Source of the DNA: Bacillus sp. MRMR6
GTDB lineage: Bacteria > Bacillota > Bacilli > Bacillales > Cytobacillaceae
NCBI RefSeq assembly: GCF_001940785.1
Contig: NZ_MSLS01000003.1
Span: forward strand, 28,647-92,646
Reading direction: 5' to 3'
DNA length: 64,000 nucleotides
The translations under genes and the position numbers were made by a program. The notes beneath the pieces are model-generated. The model was not told the DNA's origin and made no database searches. It saw only the letters and a program-made list of their open reading frames with translations. This document shows positions 1 through 8,317 of this stretch, piece after piece (position 1 is the stretch's first letter; each line of letters begins with the position of its first letter).

Positions 1-104
1 TAATAGTTTTTACCCTAAAAGCTAGCGAGGCGGTTCCTTGGGCAAAACTCGATAATAGTTTTTACCCTAAACGCTAGCGAGGTGGATTTTCGGGCAGAAC
101 TGGG
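1..104. repeat. Two copies of a 52-bp tandem repeat, cut by the window start
   Basis: The words TAATAGTTTTTACCCTAAA and GCTAGCGAGG recur exactly 52 bp apart (copies begin at 1 and 53). The array may continue to the left. The second copy ends with TTTTCGGGCA, a word shared with the repeats at 1170-1380. From 105 to about 300 I see no gene; AT-rich sequence there probably holds the promoter of the WGR gene. Confidence 0.8.
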
Positions 105-330
105 TGCTATTTCTGACCAACAAGCCAGCCGGAGGAGTAATTCCAACAAAGTGCAGCCCTCCACCTGAGCTTTTATTTTTTCAACAACAGTTAAATATTT
201 ATATATTATAGTAGAAACTAAATTTTTTTATCATAAAAGGTATATTTCAAATCCTTCTCCCTTATGATGTATAAATGTGGTACTGTTAGTGTAATGATTT
301 TTCCAAAATGAATTGTTTAGGAGAAGGATG

Positions 331-1122
331 ATGAACGAGACACTACTAATCTTTAAAAATGGGCCCTTCAATAAGTACTGGCGGATTATTACGAGTGGTA
401 ACACCTTGGAAGTGACCTATGGAAAGGTTGGTTCCGTTCGTTCTGTGAAACGAAAAAGGTTCTCAAACTCTGATATTTGCCGAAGAGAAAGTGAAAAACA
501 GATTAAATCTAAACTTGAAAAGGGCTATGTGGTCGTTCAAAGCTCCTTCCAGCTGACAATGGCAAGCACAATGAATGAAGAGTTGTTCTGGGAGCTGCTG
601 GAGCTGTGTAAGCAAAACGAGAACAGCTTTGACGAGCAACAGCAATGGCTGGTCGAGCAATTAACAAAGAAGACGATTAAAGATCTTGTCGTGTTTGATT
701 TCATTTTCAGTCAACAATTCCGCAAGTCGTTCACGTCTGATTTATGGGCGGCAAGTTTCATTGCCACCGGCGTGAGCACGGATGAATGCTTTGATGGTTT
801 CAGAGCCTGGATGATTACCCTCGGCAAGGAAGCGTACGAAGCTGCCATCAAGGACCCGGAAACCTTACTCCCCTACTTAGAGGAACTAAGAGAACAGGGT
901 GAACAGCCTCAGCAAGAAGAAATCTTGGATGTCGCCAGCCTGGCCTATGAAGAAAAAACAGGTCTAGATGAAGATGCTTTTTATAATCTATACAATCAGT
1001 ACGTACACGATCTCTACCTTGACCCCGTCCTCCAATTTGATTGGAATGAGTTTGACCATGAAAGCCTGAAGAGGAAGTTTCCGAAGCTGTGGGATGTGTA
1101 TGGCGAAAAACCGTTTAAATAG
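331..1122 (+). CDS. WGR-domain protein
   Basis: The N-terminal ~75 residues form a WGR-like module: a KYWRI strand, then VTYGKVGSVRS, then a conserved basic stretch and EKGYVV. WGR domains are thought to bind nucleic acid and occur alone or fused to PARP, MolR or kinase domains. The remaining ~185 residues are helical and acidic; I recognise no catalytic motif. ATG codons lie at 328 and 331; AGGAG at 319-323 is 7 nt from 331, so I prefer that start (264 aa). The gene stands alone and ends in a good terminator. The WGR part is fairly sure, the cellular role unknown. Confidence 0.75.
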   Translation: MNETLLIFKNGPFNKYWRIITSGNTLEVTYGKVGSVRSVKRKRFSNSDICRRESEKQIKSKLEKGYVVVQSSFQLTMASTMNEELFWELLELCKQNENSFDEQQQWLVEQLTKKTIKDLVVFDFIFSQQFRKSFTSDLWAASFIATGVSTDECFDGFRAWMITLGKEAYEAAIKDPETLLPYLEELREQGEQPQQEEILDVASLAYEEKTGLDEDAFYNLYNQYVHDLYLDPVLQFDWNEFDHESLKRKFPKLWDVYGEKPFK

Positions 1123-1124
1123 GG

Positions 1125-1154
1125 CGTTTCCACTTTGGTGGAGACGTTTTTTTT
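1125..1154 (+). terminator. Rho-independent terminator after the WGR gene
   Basis: CGTTTCCAC at 1125-1133 pairs with GTGGAGACG at 1138-1146 around a TTTG loop, followed by eight T. Confidence 0.9.
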
Positions 1155-1169
1155 GTATTAGATTTGGCG

Positions 1170-1380
1170 TTGGCCCGCTCTCTCGACTTTCGGGCATCTA
1201 AGTGCTCCAAGATGACCGTATTGGCTGGCTCCCTCGACTTTCGGGCATCTTAAGTGCTCCAAGATAACCGTATTGGCTGGCTCCCTCGACTTTTGGGCAT
1301 CTTAAGTGCTCCAAGATGACCGTATTGGCCGCTCTCTCGATTTTCGGGCATCTTAAGTGCTTTGCTTCATGCGACCGAAA
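1170..1380. repeat. Four tandem copies of a 51-52-bp repeat
   Basis: Copies start at 1170, 1221, 1273 and 1325, each opening with TTGGC and containing CTCGAYTTTYGGGCATCT then AAGTGCT. Within a unit CATCTT and AAGATG can pair into a short hairpin. The last copy diverges in its second half. The remainder to 1532 is AT-rich and probably carries the promoter of the next gene. The small minus-strand frames here are repeat translations, not genes. Confidence 0.85.
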
Positions 1381-1532
1381 CTCCACTGCCTTTATGTTCA
1401 CCAGGTTATACTGAAACTACTCATTATAGGACGTTTTACCCTCTACCCAAAATTAAATTAGACCGATTGACATGGTATAGTTTTTGACTAGTTGAAAAAA
1501 CTAAGGGAAAATCTGGTTGAGGGGACATGGTG

Positions 1533-2534
1533 ATGAGTGCAGATCAGCGTAAATTAACTTCAGTTGAAATGGGAAAGCTTTGGATTACCTATGCAGGCAA
1601 TACGATGTCTCAATGCATCTTCAAATATTATCTTCAGCATGTCGAGGACGCAGAGATTAAAAAAGTAGTCGAGTACGCTTTGAATTTATCAGAGTCGATT
1701 TTAGCAAGCATAAAAGAAATCTACGAAGAAACAGGTTTTCCTGTACCCATTGGAATGACAGAGGAAGATGTAAACATTCATGCACCAAGATTATTTGCCG
1801 ACGAGTTCTATCTTTTTTATCTAAGATATGTAGGGAAAACAGGGCTCAGCATTTATTCGATTGCCGTCCCTTTAGTCATGCAGAATGATATTCGTGACCT
1901 TTTTATCAGCTGGCTTAACTCTACGGTGGAGCTATCCAATATGGTGAACGATTTGTTGCAGACAAAGGGTCTATACGTTCAACCACCTACCCTTCCTATC
2001 CCTGAAAGAGTGACTTTTATTGATAAGCAATCGTATTTACGTGGTTTTTTGGGAGATACTCGCCCCCTTCACGCGATGGAGATCACCCATCTTCACAATA
2101 ACATGGATAATAACGTAACGAGCAAGGCCTTGCTGACTGCCTTCAGTCAGACCGCTCGGGATGAGAAGGTTCGGGATTTTTTTAAAAGAGGAGAAAAAAT
2201 CGCCCATAAGCATATTGAAAGCTGTTCTAAACAGCTAAGCGATGAGGATTTACCCGGAGCGCCACTCATAGACCATTTAATCAGCACATCGACCACTCCG
2301 CCCTTTTCTGACAAGTTAATGCTGGCGCATAAAATTGATATGTTTTCGATGAAAATCAGGTCGTATGGAAACGGTGCCTCCCTTAATGGCAGACGTGATA
2401 TCGGTGCGATGTATGCAAAGTTTTTGCTCGATGTCTCACTTTACGTCGAGGACGGAGCCAATTTGATGATTGATATGGGCTGGATGGAACGACCACCCTC
2501 CGCCGCCAATCGAAAGCATCTTAATTCAGAATAG
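1533..2534 (+). CDS. DUF3231 family protein (first paralogue)
   Basis: A 333-residue mostly helical protein in two similar halves, each with a ferritin-like four-helix pattern: an opening SVEMGKLWITYAGNTMSQC segment, and a second half opening with GDTRPLHAMEITHLHNNM. This matches the Bacillaceae DUF3231 family, often present in several copies and annotated as unknown or spore-related; its function is not established. GAGGGG at 1519-1524 is 8 nt from ATG 1533 and only 2 nt from ATG 1527, so 1533 is preferred. The last 14 bp overlap the convergent gene that follows. A paralogue lies at 5909-6928. Confidence 0.85.
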   Translation: MSADQRKLTSVEMGKLWITYAGNTMSQCIFKYYLQHVEDAEIKKVVEYALNLSESILASIKEIYEETGFPVPIGMTEEDVNIHAPRLFADEFYLFYLRYVGKTGLSIYSIAVPLVMQNDIRDLFISWLNSTVELSNMVNDLLQTKGLYVQPPTLPIPERVTFIDKQSYLRGFLGDTRPLHAMEITHLHNNMDNNVTSKALLTAFSQTARDEKVRDFFKRGEKIAHKHIESCSKQLSDEDLPGAPLIDHLISTSTTPPFSDKLMLAHKIDMFSMKIRSYGNGASLNGRRDIGAMYAKFLLDVSLYVEDGANLMIDMGWMERPPSAANRKHLNSE

Positions 2535-3042
2535 TTTTTCGAACTGTCTTTTCAATTAAATGTCCGATGTACCCAAGTACTAGTCCGAGGATCAGTCCAT
2601 TGAATACCGGCATGTCGAGTATAAAAGTAACAGGGTTTTTCCCCAAAAAGGTATAATCATGCAGCATTAAGCCCAAGTCCATCCCAATGACCATACCAAT
2701 AAAAAAGCCAGTCAGATAGGTTCTCCGTGCAATCGTATGATGGAGGACCTGGGCGTTGTTTGCTATAGCTATATTGTACGCATGCCATAATGAAAAACAA
2801 TAGAGTGATGGGTAAAATAAACCCCATTTAAAATTGATGATTTCGTGTGCTTGGAGGAAATCACCTTTAATAGAGTAGAGAAGAGCCAGGTTTAGATTTG
2901 AATAAACATTTACTAGAATTTCAAAGACAATTAGTACCCCGCCAATAAAGTAATTTTTATTATATAATTGCCCGAATCCCGGTAACACCATTGACCACAC
3001 TAGTGCAGCCCCTGGGGATTTGTACCCACGTTGTTGTCTCAT
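2521..3042 (-). CDS. Multi-pass membrane protein, TM2-like
   Basis: A 173-residue membrane protein. It opens with a basic stretch and the motif SMVLPGFGQLYNKNYFIGG, the glycine-rich PGxGQxY turn typical of TM2 and related small membrane proteins. Hydrophobic segments lie around residues 13-30, 33-50, 75-95, 110-128 and 142-162. No catalytic motif was seen. The start is ATG 3042 with a GAGGAGG-type site upstream. It converges on the DUF3231 gene and their coding ends overlap by 14 bp, so no terminator separates them. Function unknown. Confidence 0.7.
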   Translation of the reverse strand: MRQQRGYKSPGAALVWSMVLPGFGQLYNKNYFIGGVLIVFEILVNVYSNLNLALLYSIKGDFLQAHEIINFKWGLFYPSLYCFSLWHAYNIAIANNAQVLHHTIARRTYLTGFFIGMVIGMDLGLMLHDYTFLGKNPVTFILDMPVFNGLILGLVLGYIGHLIEKTVRKTILN

Positions 3043-3155
3043 GATGTTTGCCTCCTCTTTTCTATATATTACTAGTTTTCACAGTATTTTTGGGGGTTTT
3101 TTTGCAGTTTTCACAAATAATGGTAAAATAGTTATAGCAAAATAGCTTGCGCATT

Positions 3156-3278
3156 GGGTACTTTTACCTATTATCGGTATATTACTAGATACCCTTATTC
3201 TCAGTCGATTTTTGTCGGCTGCTACTGCAGAAATTGTCTAACGGTTATGTGTGAAAAAAGGGAACTGAGATGGTACCC
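3156..3278 (+). other. Possible structured leader RNA with alternative pairings
   Basis: GGGTAC (3156-3161) can pair with GTACCC (3273-3278), enclosing CTCAGT (3200-3205) paired with ACTGAG (3264-3269). The same GGGTA can instead pair with TACCC at 3190-3194. It lies directly before a small peptide gene. I do not recognise a known riboswitch class. The rest of the 3043-3320 gap is AT-rich and holds the minus-strand promoter of the membrane gene. Confidence 0.35.
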
Positions 3279-3320
3279 TAAACGTCATATATGTTAGAGA
3301 TTATTCAGGGGGCAGTTTAC

Positions 3321-3434
3321 ATGAAAAGAATGCTTATTGCATTATTTATTACGTTGGTGTTGTTTATCGCCACTGGTGGCTTGAACAACTTTACCGTCGT
3401 CGACAACCAGGTTAACACCACAGAGAATTTATAG
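3321..3434 (+). CDS. 37-residue secreted or membrane peptide
   Basis: ATG 3321 follows CAGGGGGC at 3306-3313 with good spacing. The product starts MKRMLIALFITLVLFIATGG, a typical signal peptide or single membrane helix, followed by a 17-residue polar tail rich in Asn and Thr ending in TENL. The size and layout resemble exported signalling pre-peptides of bacilli, but no Rap-type receptor gene is next to it. A frameshifted diguanylate cyclase follows on the same strand. Coding status rests on the ribosome binding site and the signal-like start only. Confidence 0.45.
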   Translation: MKRMLIALFITLVLFIATGGLNNFTVVDNQVNTTENL

Positions 3435-3582
3435 TTAAATAGTGGGCAACCACTTTGAGATTGAAGTCATCCTTTTTATGGGGGTGGCTTTTTTATGTTT
3501 AGTGGCAGATAAATGGTTGATTTCTCTAAAAATTGTCACAAATTTAGTTTTCTTTTTGGGAAATAATGTGGTATTTTACATA

Positions 3583-4688
3583 ATGGTGATAAATGTGATT
3601 ATTAAACAACTTTTTGCAAATTTGACGATACTTGTGTCACTTTTGTTCTTATACACGCAGATTTCTTCTAGTGCTCCTCTTCAATCTAGTTCATCGGCAA
3701 CGCGGAAAATATTTGCTGGTATCATTGGCGGACTATTAAGCAACATACTCATGCACTACAGTATTCGGATTGAAACAACGATGATTGATTTAAGGCATAT
3801 CCCCATCATTTTGTTAGCGTATTACGGCGGAGCATTACCCACTGTAACAGCCATGATCTTAGTCATCCTGGGCCGTTTTATGATTGGAGTTAGTCCAGCT
3901 GCCTATGCCTCGATTATTTTAGTAACTTTCATAGGATTTTTTGCCCTTTTTATATCAAAATGCAGTTATCTAAAAAAGTTAAAATCCTTCTTATGCTTAC
4001 TTTTTCAAATATCGTCTTTTCAAGTTTAGCTTTGGTACTTATTAAGGATACAGATTTACATGGTCCCATCATCGTCACCTATTGTGCAATCTCGTATATT
4101 GCCGGCTATATGTCCTTTTACATCGTTCACTTTTTGCGGTCAAGCCAGGAGATGTTCAATAAATATAAGTCGGAGTCAACGACAGACCGGCTGACTGGAT
4201 TAAATAATGTCAGGAAATTTGACGAGGTTTATAACAAGCTAATCAATGATTTAAAAACAAACAATCAAAGCCTGTCTCTTCTTTATATTGATATTGATTT
4301 TTTCAAAAAAATAAATGATACCTATGGCCACACGGAAGGCGATGAGGTTTTAAAAGAACTAGGATCGCTTCTTCTGAACAATACAAGAAATTTTGATTTA
4401 GTCAGTCGAAACGGCGGCGAGGAATTTACGGTGATATTACTAGATTGTCGATTGGACCGGGCATTCGAAATCGCTGAGCAAATCCGAAAAAAGATTGAAA
4501 AGCACAACTTTACCTTGAATAGCGGTAAGGAAATTAACCTCACCATTTCCATTGGAATTGCGAGTTATCAAGAAACCACCGAGGATTCGGCCATGCTGAT
4601 CAAAGATGCCGATCAAGCATTGTACCAAGCGAAAAATACGGGGCGCAATAAAGTGGTTGCTTTTAAAAATACCCTTAGCCAGGCTTAA
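3583..4688 (+). pseudogene. Diguanylate cyclase with 5TM sensor, frameshifted
   Basis: Two overlapping frames together make one protein: an N-terminal membrane sensor of the 5TM-5TMR_LYT type (frame open from 3442; ATG 3583 is a plausible start, no strong ribosome site) and a C-terminal GGDEF domain. The GGDEF part has STTDRLTGLNN, IDIDFFKKINDTYGH and the active-site motif GGEEF preceded by RNFD, an RxxD inhibitory site. The first frame runs to 4029, the second opens at 3960. One extra A in the run AAAA at 3957-3960 would join them as ...FISK-MQLSKKVKI.... So this is a recent one-base deletion, a sequencing error, or two coupled pieces. The GGDEF domain itself is complete. Confidence 0.8.
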
Positions 4689-4702
4689 TGCCTGGCTTTT
4701 TT
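4676..4702 (+). terminator. Terminator of the diguanylate cyclase gene
   Basis: AGCCAGGC and GCCTGGCT flank TTAAT across the stop codon, followed by TTTTTT. Closely similar stem-loops recur in every unit of the repeat array that follows. Confidence 0.85.
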
Positions 4703-5835
4703 CCAAAGGACACGCTTTTCTCTAAAGTGGGTAGTCATACTTGGGTATCTGCCATTTTGGTGTGGCTATCTGCCAAATTTGCACTTTTATCTGCCAAAAT
4801 CCACATCCTATCTGCCAATCCAGCCTCTCCCCCCACTAGAGCTTGAAAAAGCCAGGCTTGAGCCTGGCTCAGGTAACTAAATTACCTTTTTTTGGAATTT
4901 CAAGGTGCACTCTTTGCTTTAAAGTGGATGGTCATACTTGGGTATCTGCCATTTTGGTGTCGCTATCTGCCAAATTCGCACTTTTATCTGCCAAAATCCG
5001 CATCCTATCTGCCAATCCAGCCTCTCCCCCCACTAGAGCTTGAAAAAGCCAGGCTTGAGCCTGGCTCAGGTAATCAAATTTCCTTTTTTTAGAATTTTAA
5101 AGTTAGCGCTTTGCTTTAAAGTGGGTAGTCACACTTGGTATCTGCCATTTTGCTGTGGCTATCTGCCAAATTTGCACTTTTATCTGCCAAAATCCGCATC
5201 CTATCTGCCAACCCTGCCTACCCACCCCATTAGAGCTCGAAAAAGCCAGGCTTGAGCCTGGCTCAGGTAACTAAATTACCTTTTTTTGGGATTTTAAAGT
5301 GAGCGCTTTGCTTTAAAGTGGGTAGTCATACTTGGTATCTGCCATTTTGGTATGGCTATCTGCCAAATTTGCGCTTTTATCTGCCAAAATCTACATCCTA
5401 TCTGCCAACCCTGCCTACCCACCCCATTAGAGCTCGAAAAAGCCAGGCTTGAGCCTGGCTCAGGTAATCAAATTTCCTTTTTTTGGAATTCCAAGGTGCA
5501 CCCTTTGCTTGGTCATACTTGGTATCTGCCATTTTGGTGTGGCTATCTGCCAAATTTGCACCTTTATCTGCCAAAATCCGCATCCTATCTGCCAATCCTG
5601 CCTTCCACCCCACTAGAGCTTGAAAAAGCCAGGCTTGAGCCTGGCTCAGGTAATTAAATTACCTTTTTTGGGGGTTTTATAGTGCGTGCTTTGCTTTAAA
5701 GTGGGTGGTCTTACTTGGTATCTGCCATTTTGGTGTCGCTATCTGCCAAATTTGCACCTTTATCTGCCAAAATCCGCATCTTATCTGCCAACCCTGCCTA
5801 TCCACCCCACTAGTACCACCAGAAAAGCCAGGCTC
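4689..5835. repeat. Six tandem copies of a 197-bp unit with internal 21-bp repeats
   Basis: The marker TATCTGCC opens copies at 4746, 4943, 5139, 5336, 5522 and 5719 (spacings 197, 196, 197, 186, 197). Inside each unit TATCTGCC recurs four times at 21-bp steps (4746, 4767, 4788, 4809 in the first). The rest holds a terminator-like stem-loop (AAAAAGCCAGGC / GCCTGGCT), a TAACTAAATTACC hairpin and a T run. Long frames reading YLP...YLP are artefacts of the repeats. A second array of the same family lies at 56640-57175. No gene is visible in this 1.2-kb gap. Confidence 0.95.
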
Positions 5836-5908
5836 TTTGAACTAGGATGGATATTTAAGGTGATAATTGGGGAATTTATTTGATAGTATTTCTTTTTGGA
5901 GGTTGCTT

Positions 5909-6928
5909 ATGGAAGAACACGAAAAGCAGATTAGGCTTACGGCCGGTGAGCTGGCCCAACTTTGGTTTCAGTACTTAAATGATAGTGCAAGCGTATGTCT
6001 TCTAACATTTTTTCTAGAAAAAGCGGAGGATGGTGAAATTAAGCCATTAATTGAGTATTCTTTAGCCTTATCTACGTCACATATTGAAAAGGTTACAGCC
6101 TTCCTGACTGAGGAAAAAAATGCCGTGCCAACTGGTTTTAGCCTTGAAGAGGATGTTGATGTAACGGCACCTAGGCTTTATTCTGACAGTTTTGTACTTA
6201 ATTTTATAAACCAAATGTCTAAGGTTGGACTGACAACCTATGCAGCAAGTGTTGGAACATGTGTCAGAAAGGATATTCGTGCCTATTATATGGACTGTCT
6301 CGCGGAAACCATGCAATTATATAATCGATCTACCGAATTATTACTATCCAAAGGATTGTTTATCAGATCACCGTTCCTGCCTAATTTAGAGAAGGTTGAA
6401 TTTGTGAAAAAGCAATGGTTTATGCTAGATGTGTTTGGTGAAAAAAGACCATTGGTTGCCGCCGAGGTCGAACATATATTTGCAAATATGCAAAGAAATG
6501 CCTTAGGTGTGGCTGCCCTTACTGGATTTAGTCAGGTGGTTACGGACAAGGACGTCAAACAATTCTTTTTAAAAGGATTGGAAATTGGCAATAAGCATAT
6601 TCGATTATTCAGAGGTAAGCTAGAGGAAAGTAAACTCCCTGCACCGATGGGCTGGGATTCAGAAATAACCAATAGTATCTCCCATACTTTTTCTGATAAA
6701 TTAATGATGTTCTTCACCTCTGGATTGATTGCTTTAAGCGTTGGCTATTACGGTACCGCGGTTAGTCAAAGTCCTAGAGGCGACCTTGCTGCCATGTATA
6801 ATAGACTATCAATGGAAGTTCAGATGTACTCTGAAGATGGTGCCAATATCATGATTAAGCATCGATGGTTAGAACAGCCTCCAATTGCATCCGATCGAGA
6901 TGAGTTAATCCGACAAAAGAATAAATGA
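5909..6928 (+). CDS. DUF3231 family protein (second paralogue)
   Basis: A 339-residue paralogue of the gene at 1533-2534. It shares the opening LTAGELAQLWFQYLNDSAS, the LEEDVDVTAPRLYSDSFVL segment, the second-half start GEKRPLVAAEVEHIFANM, and the ending EDGANIMIKHRWLEQPP. It is probably a two-fold ferritin-like helical protein of unknown function. GGAGG at 5899-5903 precedes ATG 5909; upstream in-frame codons lack a ribosome site. It follows the six-copy repeat array directly and ends in a terminator. The two copies are far from identical, so the duplication is not recent. Confidence 0.85.
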   Translation: MEEHEKQIRLTAGELAQLWFQYLNDSASVCLLTFFLEKAEDGEIKPLIEYSLALSTSHIEKVTAFLTEEKNAVPTGFSLEEDVDVTAPRLYSDSFVLNFINQMSKVGLTTYAASVGTCVRKDIRAYYMDCLAETMQLYNRSTELLLSKGLFIRSPFLPNLEKVEFVKKQWFMLDVFGEKRPLVAAEVEHIFANMQRNALGVAALTGFSQVVTDKDVKQFFLKGLEIGNKHIRLFRGKLEESKLPAPMGWDSEITNSISHTFSDKLMMFFTSGLIALSVGYYGTAVSQSPRGDLAAMYNRLSMEVQMYSEDGANIMIKHRWLEQPPIASDRDELIRQKNK

Positions 6929-6936
6929 GAATCTAA

Positions 6937-6963
6937 GCTGCCGTCATTTGACGGCTTTTTTTT
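6937..6963 (+). terminator. Terminator after the second DUF3231 gene
   Basis: GCCGTC (6940-6945) and GACGGC (6950-6955) around ATTT, followed by eight T. Confidence 0.9.
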
Positions 6964-7104
6964 GTGGATGGTAAGTGGATAGTAACCGGCGCAACTTCCC
7001 CTTCTTCCCTACTGAAACGTTCTCTCTGCCCATTAATCAAAGGACTTGTTTCCTGAAGGTAGACGACTACATACCTTATTAAAGATTATGAAGGGAGGAA
7101 TATG

Positions 7105-7458
7105 ATGGATTATCAACAATTACAACAAAGAAGGCAACATTGCCTTTCAAAAATGCAAAAAGCCGTTGCCAAGTATCATCACTATCAAAATATGCTTCAA
7201 CAAACAGAGTCTTTATTGGCTCAGCAGCCGTTCCTGCAAGTTAATCCTGCTACTCAAATTAACCCGCACTTAAATGTCAGCCCGTTCACACAAGTTAATC
7301 CGCATCTAAATGTGAGCCCGTTAACTCAGGTGAATCCACATGTAGAAGTCAATCCAATTACACAAATTAATCCGAAGTTATTTAGCGATATTCAAGTAAG
7401 CCCTACGACACAAACTTATTTAAATTTAGATCCTGATCTTTATTTGAAACTAAAGTAA
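7105..7458 (+). CDS. Hexapeptide (V-N/S-P) repeat protein
   Basis: A 117-residue protein. Residues 1-45 are helical and Gln-rich, probably coiled coil (QQLQQRRQHCLSKMQK...). Then come eight consecutive six-residue units with the pattern [QNE][VI][NS]Px2 (QVNPAT, QINPHL, NVSPFT, QVNPHL, NVSPLT, QVNPHV, EVNPIT, QINPKL) and a shorter tail with one more VSP. Such regular short repeats suggest a beta-helical or fibrous fold, for example a surface or spore-coat component. I recognise no named family. GGGAGG at 7093-7098 precedes ATG 7102 and ATG 7105. A hydrolase gene follows closely on the same strand. Confidence 0.7.
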   Translation: MDYQQLQQRRQHCLSKMQKAVAKYHHYQNMLQQTESLLAQQPFLQVNPATQINPHLNVSPFTQVNPHLNVSPLTQVNPHVEVNPITQINPKLFSDIQVSPTTQTYLNLDPDLYLKLK

Positions 7459-7523
7459 AAACTACCTGCCCTGCTCCTTAAAAGGTGGGGCTTTATTTTC
7501 TAGAAAGTGACGGGTGTGTGTTC

Positions 7524-8285
7524 ATGCAATATTTTAGCGTAGTTTCAAATGAAAATAGCATCACGATTATTAGAAAAAATAAGACGGTACGAGTAGACAA
7601 AGTTTCAATTTTTGTAGACCAATCTCTAGTCGGTTCGATGTCATTGGTGGATTCGATTGTGATCAATACCCACGGCTATCAGCCTAGGATCGTGCAAATT
7701 CAGTCAGACCTACTCGTAAACGGGAAATCATTCCAGCACCAGGAAGCACATTTCATAAAACAAACTGCCTTTCGTGAACCTTCATACAAACCGGGAGATA
7801 TTCTCGTGAGCTGCGATAATGTAAATGGCCTGCCATATGGCTATATGGGACATGGGGCGATGGCGATTGATGATCAGCTGGCGATTGAAGTGGCACCGGA
7901 TGATCCCATTGTGAGGGTGATCCCGATTGACAGCTTCAAAAAAGACCACCCGATTCATGCACAGTTTCGCCCAGTTTCTGAACAAATGGGACAAAATGCC
8001 GTGACCTATGCTTTACAATACTTGAAGGGATTTGAAGAGCATAAAAAAAATGGCATCCATAAACCTATTTTTCACTTTTCTCTCGATACCCCGTTGTATG
8101 ATGAATGGACCTATATTTACTGCACCAAACTCATTTGGTTAAGCTATTACTATGGGGCTGGCTATCAATTTATAAATGATCACCTATGGTTCTCACCTGA
8201 AGACGTCTACTCTAATTGTATAAACAATCCCTACTTTGAATTAATTTATATCCATCCAAACTTTAAATTTTACGTTGATTCGTAA
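7524..8285 (+). CDS. Permuted NlpC/P60 (YiiX-like) cysteine hydrolase
   Basis: The first ~80 residues are beta-rich with no recognised motif. The domain from about residue 85 fits the permuted papain-like family: KPGDILVSC, then the His motif YMGHGAMAIDD, an acidic EVAPDD segment, and the Cys motif WTYIYCTKLIWLSYY. Such enzymes cleave amide or ester bonds, often in lipids or cell-wall peptides; the substrate here is unknown. ATG 7524 is likely, though its ribosome site is weak; a GTG at 7485 with AAAGG just upstream is the alternative. It probably shares a transcript with the hexapeptide-repeat gene 65 bp upstream, apart from a weak hairpin between them. Confidence 0.7.
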   Translation: MQYFSVVSNENSITIIRKNKTVRVDKVSIFVDQSLVGSMSLVDSIVINTHGYQPRIVQIQSDLLVNGKSFQHQEAHFIKQTAFREPSYKPGDILVSCDNVNGLPYGYMGHGAMAIDDQLAIEVAPDDPIVRVIPIDSFKKDHPIHAQFRPVSEQMGQNAVTYALQYLKGFEEHKKNGIHKPIFHFSLDTPLYDEWTYIYCTKLIWLSYYYGAGYQFINDHLWFSPEDVYSNCINNPYFELIYIHPNFKFYVDS

Positions 8286-8317
8286 TATTTTTTTCTCAAA
8301 AAAAAAAAAACACCCGA

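Noticed and set aside
1198-1401. Minus-strand frame through the 52-bp repeats
   Set aside because: Periodic translation of the repeat array; no ribosome site.
3130-3320. c-di-GMP riboswitch before the diguanylate cyclase
   Set aside because: I looked for the GEMM-I and GEMM-II core motifs and did not find them; only unclassified stems are present.
3442-3582. GTG start at 3442 for the diguanylate cyclase sensor part
   Set aside because: No ribosome site, and the first 47 residues are not needed for the 5TM sensor; ATG 3583 is preferred though its site is also weak.
4843-5883. Several frames of 65-101 codons with YLPFWCGYLPNLHFYLP repeats
   Set aside because: They are translations of the 197-bp noncoding repeat, lie in several frames and on both strands, and lack ribosome sites of their own.
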